A stretch of DNA of 64,000 nt from an uncultured Bacteroidales bacterium (GCA_903875045.1 CAIQUS010000031.1:57780-121779); one strand, 5' to 3'. Shown: positions 1-10,500, counted from the stretch's first letter. Program-made: numbers and translations. The notes: generated from the sequence alone by a model not told the origin.

Positions 1-1877
1 ATTCCACAGGTTTTGTTGTTGACAGATACGGTTATATTTACAGGACGCAGGATGCCGGTATTACCTGGGATTCGATGTATTGGGAAGTTGATGAGTATCT
101 GAATGCCTCCTGTTTTACTGATACACAGCATGGTTTTGTGGTTTGCTCCGGTGGAAAGATTATCAGGACCACGGATGGGGGTAATACCTGGACTCCGTAT
201 TATTTCCAGGATCCGGTATACCTGAATTGCGTCTGTTTCACCTCCTCGCTTACCGGCTATGCCGCAGGATCACCGGGGTACATTTTAAAGACCACCAATG
301 GCGGTAATGACTGGAATGCCATTCATGTCGATTCCAACATAACGCTCAGGAGCATGGTTTTCCCAACCACAAACGCCGGGTTTGCTGTGGGTAACAATGG
401 TGTTGTGATGAAGACCACTGATGGCGGATCAACATGGACGAAGCAGTATCTCAATGATTCAGCCTCGTTTTATTCAATCGCGATGTTTAGTCCCGACACC
501 CTGATCTTAAACGGTATTGAATTCGGTATTGCTGCACCGACCAGTGCGCCGGTGAAGTACCTTACGACCAACGCAGGAAATACCTGGACCCGGCTCCTGC
601 TTCCGGTCAGTTCGCCATTCACCACCAACATCACGGCTCAGACCGGGGGAACCGCTTACGCTACGGGTTACTGGGGCAGTATTGAAAAAACAACCGATTA
701 CGGAAATTCCTGGACCTCCCTTTCAACCTGGGTGGCCCCGCCTTTGGAATGGGGCGCTGGTATTTATGGAATTGATTTCCCAACGGCTCAAACCGGCTAT
801 GCAGTAATCGACCACGGGGAATCCAATGCAGGCGATATACTGAAGACTGTTGATGGCGGCGCTACCTGGTTTATACAGGACACAACTTCTCAATTCCATG
901 GATTCAGGGCTGTTGACTTTATCAACGAAAACATGGGTTGTATCGGAGGAAGTGATATTTACACTACTTTCGACGGAGGTCAGACATGGACTCTCCGGAT
1001 GCCAAACCTCGGATGGCATGGTATAATGTCTATATCGCATACGATCAACGGGGTGATGGTTGCCGTGGGTTATGATGGGACATTCCTGCGATCCACCGAC
1101 TTTGGGCAGTCCTGGTCATACCTCACCGGTGTTCCAAACCTGAATTACCGTTCTGTCTGTTTTGCGGATGCAAACAATGGCTTTGCAGCGGGAAATACGA
1201 CACTTTTAAGGACCACCGATGCCGGGGTGACCTGGAATGTGATCAAAGAGGGTTTTAATATTTGTGCGATTGATTTCCCCACGCCCGACAAAGGGTTTGC
1301 CGTTGGTGCGGATGGTCTGATCCTTCAAACAACCGATGGAGGAGATACCTGGGATGAGCAGAACTTCCCAACCACCGATGCCCTTCTCGCTGTCCGGTTC
1401 TATGATGCAGATACGGGATATGCAGTTGGTGGGACCCTGGCGATCACCGGGCTTGTCCTGAAAACCACGGATGGAGGCGCCTCGTGGCATAAGCAGTTCA
1501 TTCCGGTCAATTATCCCCTGTATGCTGTCGCCACCACAGGTAATTGTGCATTTACCGGAGGGCTTTGGTGCCTTTTGTTTGGGACAACCAATGGAGGAAT
1601 CCAGGTTTCGACGGGACCATGGGCGAATTCACAAGTTGATAATGCAATTTTATTTCCAAATCCCTCAACCAATAAAATTACTATCCTGAACAAACAGAAA
1701 TTCCCCAAAGAAACGAGTATAACTGTCTACACGGTTACGGGCAAATCCGTCATTTCGGAAGTGGTAAAAAGCCAGGACAGGGTTGAGATGGATGTCAGTG
1801 CATTGCCACCGGGTGCGTATCTGGTGAGAATCCAGTCAGGTGAAGCAATCGAAATAAAGAAGTCAGTGATTCAATAG
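1..1877 (+). CDS. YCF48/BNR-repeat protein with T9SS sorting domain (5' truncated)
   Basis: Secreted beta-propeller-like protein cut by the window's left edge. The frame is open from base 3 and already encodes a repeat (a TQDAGITWDS-like motif), so the ATG at 75 is internal and the signal peptide lies outside. About twelve copies of the motif [KR]TTDGGxTW recur every 40-50 residues (for example RTTDGGNTW, KTTDGGSTW, QTTDGGDTW), as in YCF48/photosystem-assembly-like and BNR repeats. The last ~75 residues, from FPNPSTNK through DVSALPPGAYLVRIQSG to a basic end, form a T9SS type A sorting domain. Known: such tails direct Por secretion and surface anchoring. Function beyond a surface propeller is unknown. 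It converges on the methyltransferase gene with 6 bp between the stops. Confidence 0.85.
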   Translation, partial: STGFVVDRYGYIYRTQDAGITWDSMYWEVDEYLNASCFTDTQHGFVVCSGGKIIRTTDGGNTWTPYYFQDPVYLNCVCFTSSLTGYAAGSPGYILKTTNGGNDWNAIHVDSNITLRSMVFPTTNAGFAVGNNGVVMKTTDGGSTWTKQYLNDSASFYSIAMFSPDTLILNGIEFGIAAPTSAPVKYLTTNAGNTWTRLLLPVSSPFTTNITAQTGGTAYATGYWGSIEKTTDYGNSWTSLSTWVAPPLEWGAGIYGIDFPTAQTGYAVIDHGESNAGDILKTVDGGATWFIQDTTSQFHGFRAVDFINENMGCIGGSDIYTTFDGGQTWTLRMPNLGWHGIMSISHTINGVMVAVGYDGTFLRSTDFGQSWSYLTGVPNLNYRSVCFADANNGFAAGNTTLLRTTDAGVTWNVIKEGFNICAIDFPTPDKGFAVGADGLILQTTDGGDTWDEQNFPTTDALLAVRFYDADTGYAVGGTLAITGLVLKTTDGGASWHKQFIPVNYPLYAVATTGNCAFTGGLWCLLFGTTNGGIQVSTGPWANSQVDNAILFPNPSTNKITILNKQKFPKETSITVYTVTGKSVISEVVKSQDRVEMDVSALPPGAYLVRIQSGEAIEIKKSVIQ

Positions 1878-1883
1878 AGCTTA

Positions 1884-2768
1884 CTACTGTTTTTTTTGTT
1901 TCCGCAAAAAAACAATCATTTGTAACGGGTCGATTTCGCTCCATTCAACACATGAAACCTCCAATCCGTGAAAGGCTTGTTTAAGATATTCAAGAGAAAC
2001 GGTTGTTACGCCAAAGGTCTTTTCGCCTTTGACCAATTCCCATTCATGAGGATAGAATGCAAATCCTTTCTGATCATGCTCATCCAACATTTGTGCAATA
2101 GGCATTTGAGAAAAAAATGGAGTTGTATTATGTACGCAGGCCCAAAACTCCCTTGGTCTGATGGTGAGCGCAATAACGCCATTTTCAGAAAGGTATTCCC
2201 GGAGAACTGCTGCACACATGTTGAAAGTTTTTTCCGAGAGGTGAGTAAAAACAGAAAATGCAACGATCAAATCAAATTTCAAGCCGGAGGGGTAGGGCAA
2301 CGCTGTTGGCAGATATTCTGACAGTGCAAAATTTCCATACAATCGTGTCTGATTACACAGACTGATCGATTGGTCCCAAGGATCAACACCATAAATATTT
2401 TCAGCGGGTAAATACTTATATAACAACCGGATTAACCGGCCCCACCCACAGCCGAAATCAAGGACTTTTCCCTGATTTAACGGTTTACAGGCAATCTCGT
2501 GATATGTACCTACTACAGTCCTGATGAAATTGACGGATTGTTTCATCAGGTCATAACCAGAGGACCCCGTCCATTTTTGCTGAACCTCTGCCGATGGCAT
2601 CACAGGAAGCCATTCCATCAGATTGGGAAATTGACTGGGCCTGTCAATCTGAAGTTTTCCAAATGTTTCCAGTGGGATCAATTCAAATTCACGTTGAAGT
2701 TGCCGATGATCCAGTGATTTGATTTTATTATCAATATTGGTAAGCGCCTGGGCGAATTCCTGGTACAT
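1884..2768 (-). CDS. class I SAM-dependent methyltransferase
   Basis: Cytosolic protein of 294 residues with a Rossmann-fold methyltransferase domain. Motif I (VLDFGCGWGRL) is at residues 102-112, followed by YGVDPWDQSI (acidic residue for SAM ribose binding) and a post-I strand FDLIVAFSVFTHL. The N-terminal ~95 residues are predicted helical and match no domain I recognise. The FSVFTHLSE segment resembles sugar or small-molecule methyltransferases in surface-polysaccharide loci, but no glycosyltransferase genes are adjacent, so the substrate is unknown. It is monocistronic, convergent with the YCF48 protein and separated by 220 bp from the next minus-strand gene. Confidence 0.75.
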   Translation of the reverse strand: MYQEFAQALTNIDNKIKSLDHRQLQREFELIPLETFGKLQIDRPSQFPNLMEWLPVMPSAEVQQKWTGSSGYDLMKQSVNFIRTVVGTYHEIACKPLNQGKVLDFGCGWGRLIRLLYKYLPAENIYGVDPWDQSISLCNQTRLYGNFALSEYLPTALPYPSGLKFDLIVAFSVFTHLSEKTFNMCAAVLREYLSENGVIALTIRPREFWACVHNTTPFFSQMPIAQMLDEHDQKGFAFYPHEWELVKGEKTFGVTTVSLEYLKQAFHGLEVSCVEWSEIDPLQMIVFLRKQKKQ

Positions 2769-2988
2769 AATTTCCTGTTTGAGGTGTCAAGCAAATTTAT
2801 CAATTTTTCCGGTTCGTTAAAACCGGCCTGCTTATAGTTTTGAACAGCTATATAAATCCATCAAAGTTGCTGTTAATATGACGTTTAAGACCGTAATAAT
2901 CGTCTTGCAATGGAATCAACAACTACATCCCGAAGTAAAAAAAAAGACCTCCTCAAGGGGAGCCCTCTCCCTGATGAGATGGTTGGGG

Positions 2989-5667
2989 TCATTTTTGTAT
3001 TTTCATGGCAGCCATATATGCTTCCCGGAAATAAGTATACCAATCATTTTCGACAGGGTATTTCAGTACAGATGACACCGGATTTTCATCCGGATTGGCG
3101 GCCAGATCAGATTTGGCGAGTGCCTGTCCGATGTTTTGCTGTAAAATTCTTACCTGCTTTGAAGCAACCCCCTGTTCCCTGAGCAACAGAAGAAACCTGA
3201 AAGCAGATTGAAACTCCCCGCTCTGACAGAGGAAACCGGCAGCGGTTTCAGTCAGGTAGGGATTACTTTTCCCGGCAACAAATTCAAACAATTCCACCTG
3301 TTTTAAACCAAATTGCGAGAGTTGGCCTACGTTGAAAAGAACCTGGTTTTCCTTCAGCGAATTTACTGCAGCGGCATAATCACCGATGGCAATCATGGCA
3401 TTTATTCGTTGCTCGTTGCGCTGGTAATCCGCCGGATTTTTGTATTTTGCAAGACTGTCGTTCAGTAGTTTGGAATCCAGATTGCAAGCCGGAGCCGATG
3501 TTATCAGGTTTAGCGCTTCCTGGAAATACCGCATTATATTCTGGTAATTTTTCAACGCTCCGCTTCTGTCGGCCCTGATCATTCTTAATTCAATGGAATC
3601 CTGGAGGTTTCGGCATTTCTGCTCCTGCATTTTCACCTTGTATTTTTCAACTGCCGAAGAAAAGTCCGGGTCATCCAAAAATCCATATTCAAACCCGGCT
3701 GCTTCCGTTTTTTGAACCGTAAGCTGCGCTGAATCAAACTCGTTGGCCCAGATTTTCTTTTGCGAGGCACTCAACTGTACGATCAGTAAATGTTTCATGG
3801 CCCGCCGGTAGAGCGAATCAAACTCATGGCCCCGATCGATCCGGTATTGATCCGCCAGTGCGCCGGCCTCCTTGAATTGGGCCACTGCCAGGGTAAACTG
3901 CCGCTTTTCGAGCGATTGGGCACCCTCTTTAAATATCTGCTCAAATTTAATGTGTGCCATCAGTGGGGCCAGCGAATCGAGCCTGTCATCAACCGGCTCC
4001 TGTATTTTCGCCTCCCTTCTGAGGGCTGTCGCCTGCTCGTAATAGAAAAGCGCGGTATCGGCATCTTTGCGTTTCAAGGCATCCTCGGTACGCATGGCCG
4101 ACAGATTGCCCAGCCCGGCCATGGCCAATGATTTCTTTGGTCCTAACTCTTTGCTCAACAATGCCAGGTCGCGGGCCGGATACGCTTTTTCAAACGCATG
4201 GTAACAATCAAGGGCGGCTGCGAACTGCTTTTGCTCCAGCAATTGATCACAGTCTGCATTCCTTAAAAAGAAAAGTTCACTGAAAACGGCGCGGTAACCC
4301 GAATCGGACCGGATATATTTTGAATGTTCCAAAGCATATTGGTCAGCTTTTTTCAGATAGCTTTCAGCCATATCGTACTTATGGCCCCTCATACAGGTTG
4401 AAGCGATGCCGGTGTAGGAATCACAGATGCCCTGTGCTGCCTGCGATTGAATAGATTCATCCTTTGGAATACCCGTGAGGGAAGGGTTTCCGGCGATAAA
4501 CCGCTGCCCGTTTTCCATCGTTGAAAAAGCTTCGGCATAATGATTCTGGTTCATGAGTTGCAAGGCTGTATTCCTGTATGAGTCATAAACCATTTTAGAT
4601 ATAAACCTGGCAATGGTATCCTGGCCTGCATCCGGAAACATTTTCTTCAGCATTTTAGCCTCAACACCTTCTTCGGGCGGAAAGTCGCCATGATCAAAAA
4701 AATGGTCCAGGCAATCGTTGTAAATACGTCCCTGCTGCTGGTCCATTTGATAGGAACGACGAACATACGAAACCACCCTCGAGGTGAAATAGGCCGCCAG
4801 CCGTTCTCCATCACCATCCCAGGGAATGGTGCCGGTTCTGTGCATTTCATCGATAAAGTTGTAAATCAGGCTGCGTGAATGCTTGTATGTCTGATCGTAT
4901 TTCCTCATCAATCCTGAGGGATCAAACCCATTGCGAAGCAATTGCCCGGTGAAGTCACGGGAGTTAATCTGGTCTAGAACCCTGCACAACTCTTGAATTT
5001 TCAGGTAATTATACGGTAAAAGTGCTGCCTTTTCAAGATGCAGGTTTGATGTAAAATGCTGCAATGAATCAAGAAGCGAAAGAGAAGCGTAATAGTCGTG
5101 AATGAGTGCGATCCTGTCAATGAAGGTGTTCAACGCAGCAGAGTCGTAATAAAGTTCAACATCCCTTACCAGCAGTGTATCTACGATCGGGTCAAAAGGA
5201 GCAACAGGCAGGGCACAAATCAGGCTGTCGTATGAAGGGAATGTCTTTCTGGTGAGTGTTTCTTCCGTATACCCGGAGGTGTCAGCGCGGTTGGCCCATC
5301 TGAGCTTCATGCTGATATGCGACGGGAACAATACATTTGTGACCGGAAACCGGCGGAAAACCGTGTCGCCACTGATCACCGGATGCCTTAATGATATGAT
5401 CAGGTGATGCTGGTCATTCTCTCTGACTATGGACAGTCCGATTCCGCATGAAATGTGGATTCGCACCAGCCAGGGTTCCCGCAGTACATCCTTCGCCATT
5501 TCACGCAGCAACTCATTTCCGTAGGTATACAATTGGCTATCGGCCTTGCGGTAAGGTATCGAATATTCTACATGCCGCTCGGTTTTTGAAACAATTTGCT
5601 GGGAGAACAACAAACCGGGCAGTAATACCAGACAGAATGCCAGAAGGAATTTAACTGGGGAAATCAT
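2989..5667 (-). CDS. secreted repeat-rich protein in a kinase operon, function unknown
   Basis: Protein of 892 residues with a clear signal peptide (hydrophobic LLAFCLVLLPGLLFS, cleavage before QQ). After an N-terminal ~130-residue region, the rest is almost entirely helical with TPR-like pairs (for example YAEAFSTMENGQRF, KYDMAESYLKKADQYA, FAAALDCYHAFEKAYP, DADTALFYYEQATALR), so a periplasmic solenoid scaffold is likely. No catalytic motif is visible. Its ATG overlaps the stop of the receiver-kinase gene by 4 nt, so translation is probably coupled to the two upstream signalling genes; it may supply or receive an envelope signal. I do not recognise the family. Confidence 0.7.
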   Translation of the reverse strand: MISPVKFLLAFCLVLLPGLLFSQQIVSKTERHVEYSIPYRKADSQLYTYGNELLREMAKDVLREPWLVRIHISCGIGLSIVRENDQHHLIISLRHPVISGDTVFRRFPVTNVLFPSHISMKLRWANRADTSGYTEETLTRKTFPSYDSLICALPVAPFDPIVDTLLVRDVELYYDSAALNTFIDRIALIHDYYASLSLLDSLQHFTSNLHLEKAALLPYNYLKIQELCRVLDQINSRDFTGQLLRNGFDPSGLMRKYDQTYKHSRSLIYNFIDEMHRTGTIPWDGDGERLAAYFTSRVVSYVRRSYQMDQQQGRIYNDCLDHFFDHGDFPPEEGVEAKMLKKMFPDAGQDTIARFISKMVYDSYRNTALQLMNQNHYAEAFSTMENGQRFIAGNPSLTGIPKDESIQSQAAQGICDSYTGIASTCMRGHKYDMAESYLKKADQYALEHSKYIRSDSGYRAVFSELFFLRNADCDQLLEQKQFAAALDCYHAFEKAYPARDLALLSKELGPKKSLAMAGLGNLSAMRTEDALKRKDADTALFYYEQATALRREAKIQEPVDDRLDSLAPLMAHIKFEQIFKEGAQSLEKRQFTLAVAQFKEAGALADQYRIDRGHEFDSLYRRAMKHLLIVQLSASQKKIWANEFDSAQLTVQKTEAAGFEYGFLDDPDFSSAVEKYKVKMQEQKCRNLQDSIELRMIRADRSGALKNYQNIMRYFQEALNLITSAPACNLDSKLLNDSLAKYKNPADYQRNEQRINAMIAIGDYAAAVNSLKENQVLFNVGQLSQFGLKQVELFEFVAGKSNPYLTETAAGFLCQSGEFQSAFRFLLLLREQGVASKQVRILQQNIGQALAKSDLAANPDENPVSSVLKYPVENDWYTYFREAYMAAMKIQK

Positions 5668-6779
5668 CCGGGAGAATTAGGGATGGTAAAATAAAAAGCT
5701 GTGCCATTGCCTTCCTCACTCTCTACCCGGATGGTACCACCATGTTTTATGATAAAATCCTTACAGATGATCAATCCCAGACCGGAGCTTGGTTCACCTT
5801 CTGTACCGTTGCGGCCCGTTCGTTTATCAACCATGAATAAGTTGTTTATCAAATGATCAGGTACACCAATCCCGGTATCGCGCACACAAATCTCTGTAAA
5901 ATCATGATCAGTCAGCCGGGCCGAAACCATAACCCTCCCCCCTCTCGGCGTGAATTTTACTGCGTTGGTCAGTAAATTTCTGATGATGGTTTCCAACATC
6001 CGCACATCCGCATAAACCTTTATATCATGGGAAATTTCTGAAACTGTTTCAATCGCTTTGCTTGTTGAAGCGTCAAAAACCAATGCCAGGGAATCAGCAA
6101 TTTTCTCCTGTAAAAAAAAGGATTCCGGTTTAAAACTGGCATTACCGCTCTGCATCAGCGACCACTGAAGAAGGTTTTCAAGCAGGCTGAATAGTTTCGT
6201 TGCTGAGTTATTCACAATGCCGGCCATCTCTTCAATCTCGCCGGGTGTCAAGGTTTTCACATCTTCAACCATCATTTGTGTCAAACCGAGAAATGCCGTA
6301 AACGGACTGCGTAAATCGTGGGCAATGATAGAAAAGAACTTATCCTTGGTGGCATATAGTTCCTTCAGTTCTTTGCTTTGCTTATAAAGTTTAAAATGGG
6401 TATTGACCCTGGCGATGACCTCTTCTGTTTGAAACGGTTTAGTAATATAATCCACTCCCCCTGCCGACAATGCTTTGACAATATCCGCTGTTTCGTTCAA
6501 TGCACTGATAAAGATTACGGGGACATCTTTTAAACCGGGATTTTCTTTTAACAGGCTACAAACCTGATAGCCATTCATACCCGGCATCATGATATCGAGA
6601 AGAATAAGGCCTGGCTTCTCCTTTTCTGCCACCTTCAAAGCCAGTTCGCCACTGGGGACCGGACGTATTTTATACCCTTCACCTTTAAGAATATCACCCA
6701 ACAGTTTAAGATTTTCATTAATATCGTCAACAATAAGTATGTATGGAACTTTTATTTCCGGTGCATTTTCAATTTTCAT
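5664..6779 (-). CDS. receiver-histidine kinase (REC-HisKA-HATPase)
   Basis: Soluble protein of 371 residues with inverted hybrid order. The receiver comes first (acidic pocket VDD at 18-19, phosphoacceptor D62 in LLDIMMPGMNG, conserved K114 in TKPF). A short coiled linker leads to HisKA with H154 in IIAHDLRSPF, and then HATPase_c with an N box (RNLLTNAVKFTPRGG), G1 (VRDTGIGVPD) and G2 (SSGLGLIICKDF). This is the usual layout of Bacteroidota and cyanobacterial kinases that are themselves controlled by phosphorylation. It overlaps the upstream membrane kinase by 11-16 nt and the downstream secreted protein by 4 nt, so the three form one translationally coupled unit. The upstream hybrid kinase is its most likely phosphodonor. 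Confidence 0.9.
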   Translation of the reverse strand: MKIENAPEIKVPYILIVDDINENLKLLGDILKGEGYKIRPVPSGELALKVAEKEKPGLILLDIMMPGMNGYQVCSLLKENPGLKDVPVIFISALNETADIVKALSAGGVDYITKPFQTEEVIARVNTHFKLYKQSKELKELYATKDKFFSIIAHDLRSPFTAFLGLTQMMVEDVKTLTPGEIEEMAGIVNNSATKLFSLLENLLQWSLMQSGNASFKPESFFLQEKIADSLALVFDASTSKAIETVSEISHDIKVYADVRMLETIIRNLLTNAVKFTPRGGRVMVSARLTDHDFTEICVRDTGIGVPDHLINNLFMVDKRTGRNGTEGEPSSGLGLIICKDFIIKHGGTIRVESEEGNGTAFYFTIPNSPG

Positions 6780-9700
6780 GCGGAGTTCCCTTTTTAGTTA
6801 AAATTTGCTGAAGATAGCTATAGTCATAATTGTTTGCGAGGGTTACAAGATATTTTGCAAGTTCTGAATGATCCTGATCAATCCTGATAATAAGTTCAAT
6901 TAACAGGTCAAGATCGGCCACATCAATGGCATCGAGCATTTGCAACACCAGGTTCTCAGGGAGTTTTGCAATATCCTCCAGAATGGCAACATCATTGTTA
7001 CTATATTTTTCCCGGGAAGAACGTCCATTTTCGTCGTTGTATATATATTTAATGCCAAGGGATTTTCCAATGGCCTCAAACAATTCGCTCTCCCGAAAGG
7101 GTTTTCGGATATAGCCATCAAAACCAAGGGTGATCATATTTTTTCGTTCCTCGTCAAACGAGTTGGCCGTGAGTGCTATAACTGGCAAATACCTGCCCCT
7201 TTCCGTGGCTTTTATCCGACGTGTTGCCTCCAGTCCATCCATAACGGGCATTTGTATGTCCATGAGAACCAGGTTTGGGTCCCATTGTTCATGTTTTATG
7301 AGGGCATCGGCACCATTAAATGCTTCATTCGTCTCAAAACCAACCATCTTGAGCAGCCTGACTGTCACTTGCAGATTTATCTCATTATCATCAACAACCA
7401 ATACACGATAGGTTCCATGTTCAGCATCGATACTTTTTACGCGTCTGGCATTCAAGGTTGCCCCGGGGTCAGTTTTTCCTGGTTTTATTTCAACCCTGAA
7501 TGTAAACACCGAACCTTTTCCGACCTCACTGGACACCGTGATATTTCCACCCATTAAAAAGACCAGTTCCTGGCTCAGGGCAAGCCCTAAGCCCGTGCCA
7601 CTGCTCTTATTGATGCCGGCACTCGTTTGTTCAAAACGTTTAAACAACCTGCCTATTTCATTCTCGGGAATACCAACGCCCGAATCCCGGATTTCAACGG
7701 TCAACATGCCGGGATCTCCATTTATTTTATCAACACGTGTCTGCACATGGATACCCCCTGCTTCTGTGAATTTGATGGCATTTCCAATCAAGTTGACAAA
7801 AACTCTGCGCAATTTGCTGTCATCTACTATGAGGAAACGGGGAAAATCTTCGGAAGCTTCAAAAGCAAACTGAAGGTGCTTGGACTGGGCACGTTCTTTG
7901 AACATGAGCTGAATATCAGTAAAAAGGGCATGCATGTCAACATTCACAGGGTTTAACTCCAATTGTCCCGCCTCTACCTTCGACAGTTCCAGGATGTCAT
8001 TGATGAGCGCCAAAAGATGCTCGCCGGCACGGATAATTGAAACATTATACTCTTTTTGAGATTCTGTGAGCATCCGATCCCTGGTCATCAGTTGCGAAAA
8101 TCCGATGATTGCATTCAGCGGGGTCCTGATTTCATGTGTCATACTTGCAAGGAACACACTTTTAGCCTTGTTCGCGGTTTCAGCCTGCTGCATGGCTTTT
8201 AAGAGGACCGCTTCGTTTTTTTTCTGTTCCGTAATATCCCAATTGGTACCAACAAGACGCAAGGCGTTGCCGGAGATATCGCGCTGAACAGTCGCAAGTG
8301 CCCTGATATTGTGCACTGAACCATCGGGCCACACCACCCGGAACTCTCCGTCCAACTCCTTCTCGCCGTGAACAGCCAGGAGAAGTTCCCGATTGGTCTG
8401 TTCCTTATCGTCAGGATGGATACTCCCCTGCCAGGTTTCCAATACATCAGGAGAATCTGCTTTCCCGATCCCATAAAGTGCAAACATCTGATCATCCCAC
8501 AACAGGTGGTTCGTGGTAATATTGTAATCCCACACGCCAACACCACCGGCACGTGTAGCCAGGGCCAGTCGGGTTGATACTTTTTTCACTTCCTCCTCGG
8601 CCTGTTTGCGGGCAGTAATGTCGGATAACGAGGTAACCCGGACATTTTTCCCTTTATAATGCATCATTTTTCCTCGCAAAATACATGGAAAGGTGGTGCC
8701 GTCTTTTTTCAAAGCCCGAGCTTCATAAGGTTCTTCAAAGCCGGCAAGCATATTCTTCATAACCATTTCCCTGTCTTCAGGTGCAATCCATTCTGTTCCG
8801 TATCTCACCATCGCTTCCTCTGAAGTATATCCGAACATTTTTTCTGCTGCCTGGTTTTGTTCAATACAAAGGCCCTTTTCAGAGATAAAGATAGCTTCGA
8901 ATGATGCCTCGGATAATCCCCTGTATTTTTCCCTGCTCTCCTCCAACTCTCCTTTGGCATGCTTGATATCAGAAATATCGGTGATCACTGTTAAAAAATA
9001 CTTTCTGCCATACGACTCAATGATTTCCCTGGAAAAAACGCCATAGATGGTATCACCGCTTTGGGTTTTCAATTCCAATTCCATTCCGGTAATCCGTTGA
9101 TCTTTTTGCAACTCAGTTGAGACTTCCTGCTGCGTGTCCCCAAATGATAAAAGTTGAACATCCGTCACAACCTTGCCAATAATTTCATCTCTTGATAATC
9201 CTGTTTTTTGAAGAAATGTTTCGTTAACTTCCGCAATCCGCCGGTCGTTAACTGTCAGCAATACCATCAATGAAGGGCTGTTGTTAAAGATTTTATTAAA
9301 TTTCGCTTCGCTCTCTTTAATTTTCTCTTCGGTCTCCTTTTTTTCGGTAATGTCGCGGCTGATCCCGATGATGCCGATCAGGCTTCCGTCATCTCCCCAA
9401 TACGGTGTTTTGAGGGTATCAATCAGAATCTTTCTGCCATCGGGATAGGTGATCCATTCTTCGATATGACGGGGCAGTTTCTGTTTAAGTACCTCCAGAT
9501 CATGATGCCTGAAAAAATCTGCAGTTGCTTTATCAACAAGGTCGTAATCGGTTTTGCCAAGAATTTCATTTCTTGGTTTGCCAATAAATTCAGCAAAAGA
9601 GGGGTTGCAGCCAAGATAAACCCCTTTAGTATCTTTAAAAAAAACGATATCAGGGATAGAATCGAGCAAAGAAGTGATCAAACCTGCCTGCCTGTTTCGC

Positions 9701-10377
9701 TGTTCTTCCACCCGCTTGCGATCAGTAACATCGGTCGAAACGCCGATAAGCGCCACCGGTTTGCCATTTTCATCCTGAATAACAGAAGTCGAGATAAATG
9801 CAGTAAATTCGCTGCCATCTTTCCTTTTGTTCAGAATCTCGCCGTGCCATCCCCCGCGTAATGTTGCAGGAAGAATTTCTGCGACAACATCTGGTGAATT
9901 ATTTGTTGAACGTATGATCCCGATAGATTTTCCAACCAATTCATGCTCCTCATATTTATAAGCTTTCAGGAAGGCACTGTTCACAAAGAGTATCTTATCC
10001 GACATGTCGGTAATGCTGACAAATTCGCTGATGCTTCGCACGGCATGCGACAGAATCGATATTTTCTCCTCTGCCTGCTCCCGTTCCGCAATCGCAATCC
10101 TGAGAGACTGATTTTTTCTATTGGTCCTCAACAGGAAAAAAAACACCACTAAAATTATTGCAACCAGGCTGGCCGATTTAATCACTTCCAACACGATTAA
10201 GTCGCCTTTGGCCAGCGTTGATTCAATAGATTTGACGTACAGCAGCCCGCTCCCGATTTGCCCATTTTCGATACTCAGCCAGGTATAAAGGATATACATC
10301 ACACCCAAAATCGCAACTGCCAGAAAAATAAGCATTTTAGGCAGCGATTTTCTTTCAATCAATGGTTGCTTGCGCAT
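6769..10377 (-). CDS. membrane-anchored multi-PAS hybrid histidine kinase
   Basis: About 1202 residues from the chosen ATG at 10377; the frame stays open to an ATG at 10437. I prefer 10377 because a TAnnTTTG promoter box lies between the two. Two membrane segments (about 15-36 and 69-84) flank a short outer loop of ~32 residues. About five PAS domains follow (roughly 110-220, 230-345, 355-465, 480-590, 600-720), then HisKA with H748 in SMTHEIRTPLNAI, HATPase_c (DSGVGIPENEIGRLF, GTGLGLALSQ) and a receiver with D1040 in LMDIQMPVMDG. A ~75-residue helical tail has no evident phosphotransfer His. The last two PAS domains are strikingly like the first two of the kinase at 55971. First gene of the operon running to 2989. 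Confidence 0.9.
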   Translation of the reverse strand: MRKQPLIERKSLPKMLIFLAVAILGVMYILYTWLSIENGQIGSGLLYVKSIESTLAKGDLIVLEVIKSASLVAIILVVFFFLLRTNRKNQSLRIAIAEREQAEEKISILSHAVRSISEFVSITDMSDKILFVNSAFLKAYKYEEHELVGKSIGIIRSTNNSPDVVAEILPATLRGGWHGEILNKRKDGSEFTAFISTSVIQDENGKPVALIGVSTDVTDRKRVEEQRNRQAGLITSLLDSIPDIVFFKDTKGVYLGCNPSFAEFIGKPRNEILGKTDYDLVDKATADFFRHHDLEVLKQKLPRHIEEWITYPDGRKILIDTLKTPYWGDDGSLIGIIGISRDITEKKETEEKIKESEAKFNKIFNNSPSLMVLLTVNDRRIAEVNETFLQKTGLSRDEIIGKVVTDVQLLSFGDTQQEVSTELQKDQRITGMELELKTQSGDTIYGVFSREIIESYGRKYFLTVITDISDIKHAKGELEESREKYRGLSEASFEAIFISEKGLCIEQNQAAEKMFGYTSEEAMVRYGTEWIAPEDREMVMKNMLAGFEEPYEARALKKDGTTFPCILRGKMMHYKGKNVRVTSLSDITARKQAEEEVKKVSTRLALATRAGGVGVWDYNITTNHLLWDDQMFALYGIGKADSPDVLETWQGSIHPDDKEQTNRELLLAVHGEKELDGEFRVVWPDGSVHNIRALATVQRDISGNALRLVGTNWDITEQKKNEAVLLKAMQQAETANKAKSVFLASMTHEIRTPLNAIIGFSQLMTRDRMLTESQKEYNVSIIRAGEHLLALINDILELSKVEAGQLELNPVNVDMHALFTDIQLMFKERAQSKHLQFAFEASEDFPRFLIVDDSKLRRVFVNLIGNAIKFTEAGGIHVQTRVDKINGDPGMLTVEIRDSGVGIPENEIGRLFKRFEQTSAGINKSSGTGLGLALSQELVFLMGGNITVSSEVGKGSVFTFRVEIKPGKTDPGATLNARRVKSIDAEHGTYRVLVVDDNEINLQVTVRLLKMVGFETNEAFNGADALIKHEQWDPNLVLMDIQMPVMDGLEATRRIKATERGRYLPVIALTANSFDEERKNMITLGFDGYIRKPFRESELFEAIGKSLGIKYIYNDENGRSSREKYSNNDVAILEDIAKLPENLVLQMLDAIDVADLDLLIELIIRIDQDHSELAKYLVTLANNYDYSYLQQILTKKGTPHEN

Positions 10378-10407
10378 AAAAAATTCAGATAACCTGGTAA
10401 CACAATA

Positions 10408-10415
10408 CAAAAATA
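10408..10415 (-). promoter_or_regulatory. Bacteroidota-type -7 box for the hybrid kinase operon
   Basis: On the minus strand the bases read TATTTTTG, matching TAnnTTTG. It lies 31 nt upstream of the ATG at 10377 and inside the extra 20 codons of the longer frame, which argues against the upstream start. No good -33 TTTG is seen at the usual spacing. Confidence 0.4.
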
Positions 10416-10500
10416 GGAAATAGTAGGAACAAGGCATTGCTATTGAGTGACGGCAATCCAGAAAAAAAATTTATTTTTTATTTTGTGTCATTAAAAAAAT

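Noticed and set aside
2769..2988. Small plus-strand frames at 2878-3182
   Set aside because: Low-complexity start, no ribosome-binding or promoter context, mostly antisense to the 892-residue gene.
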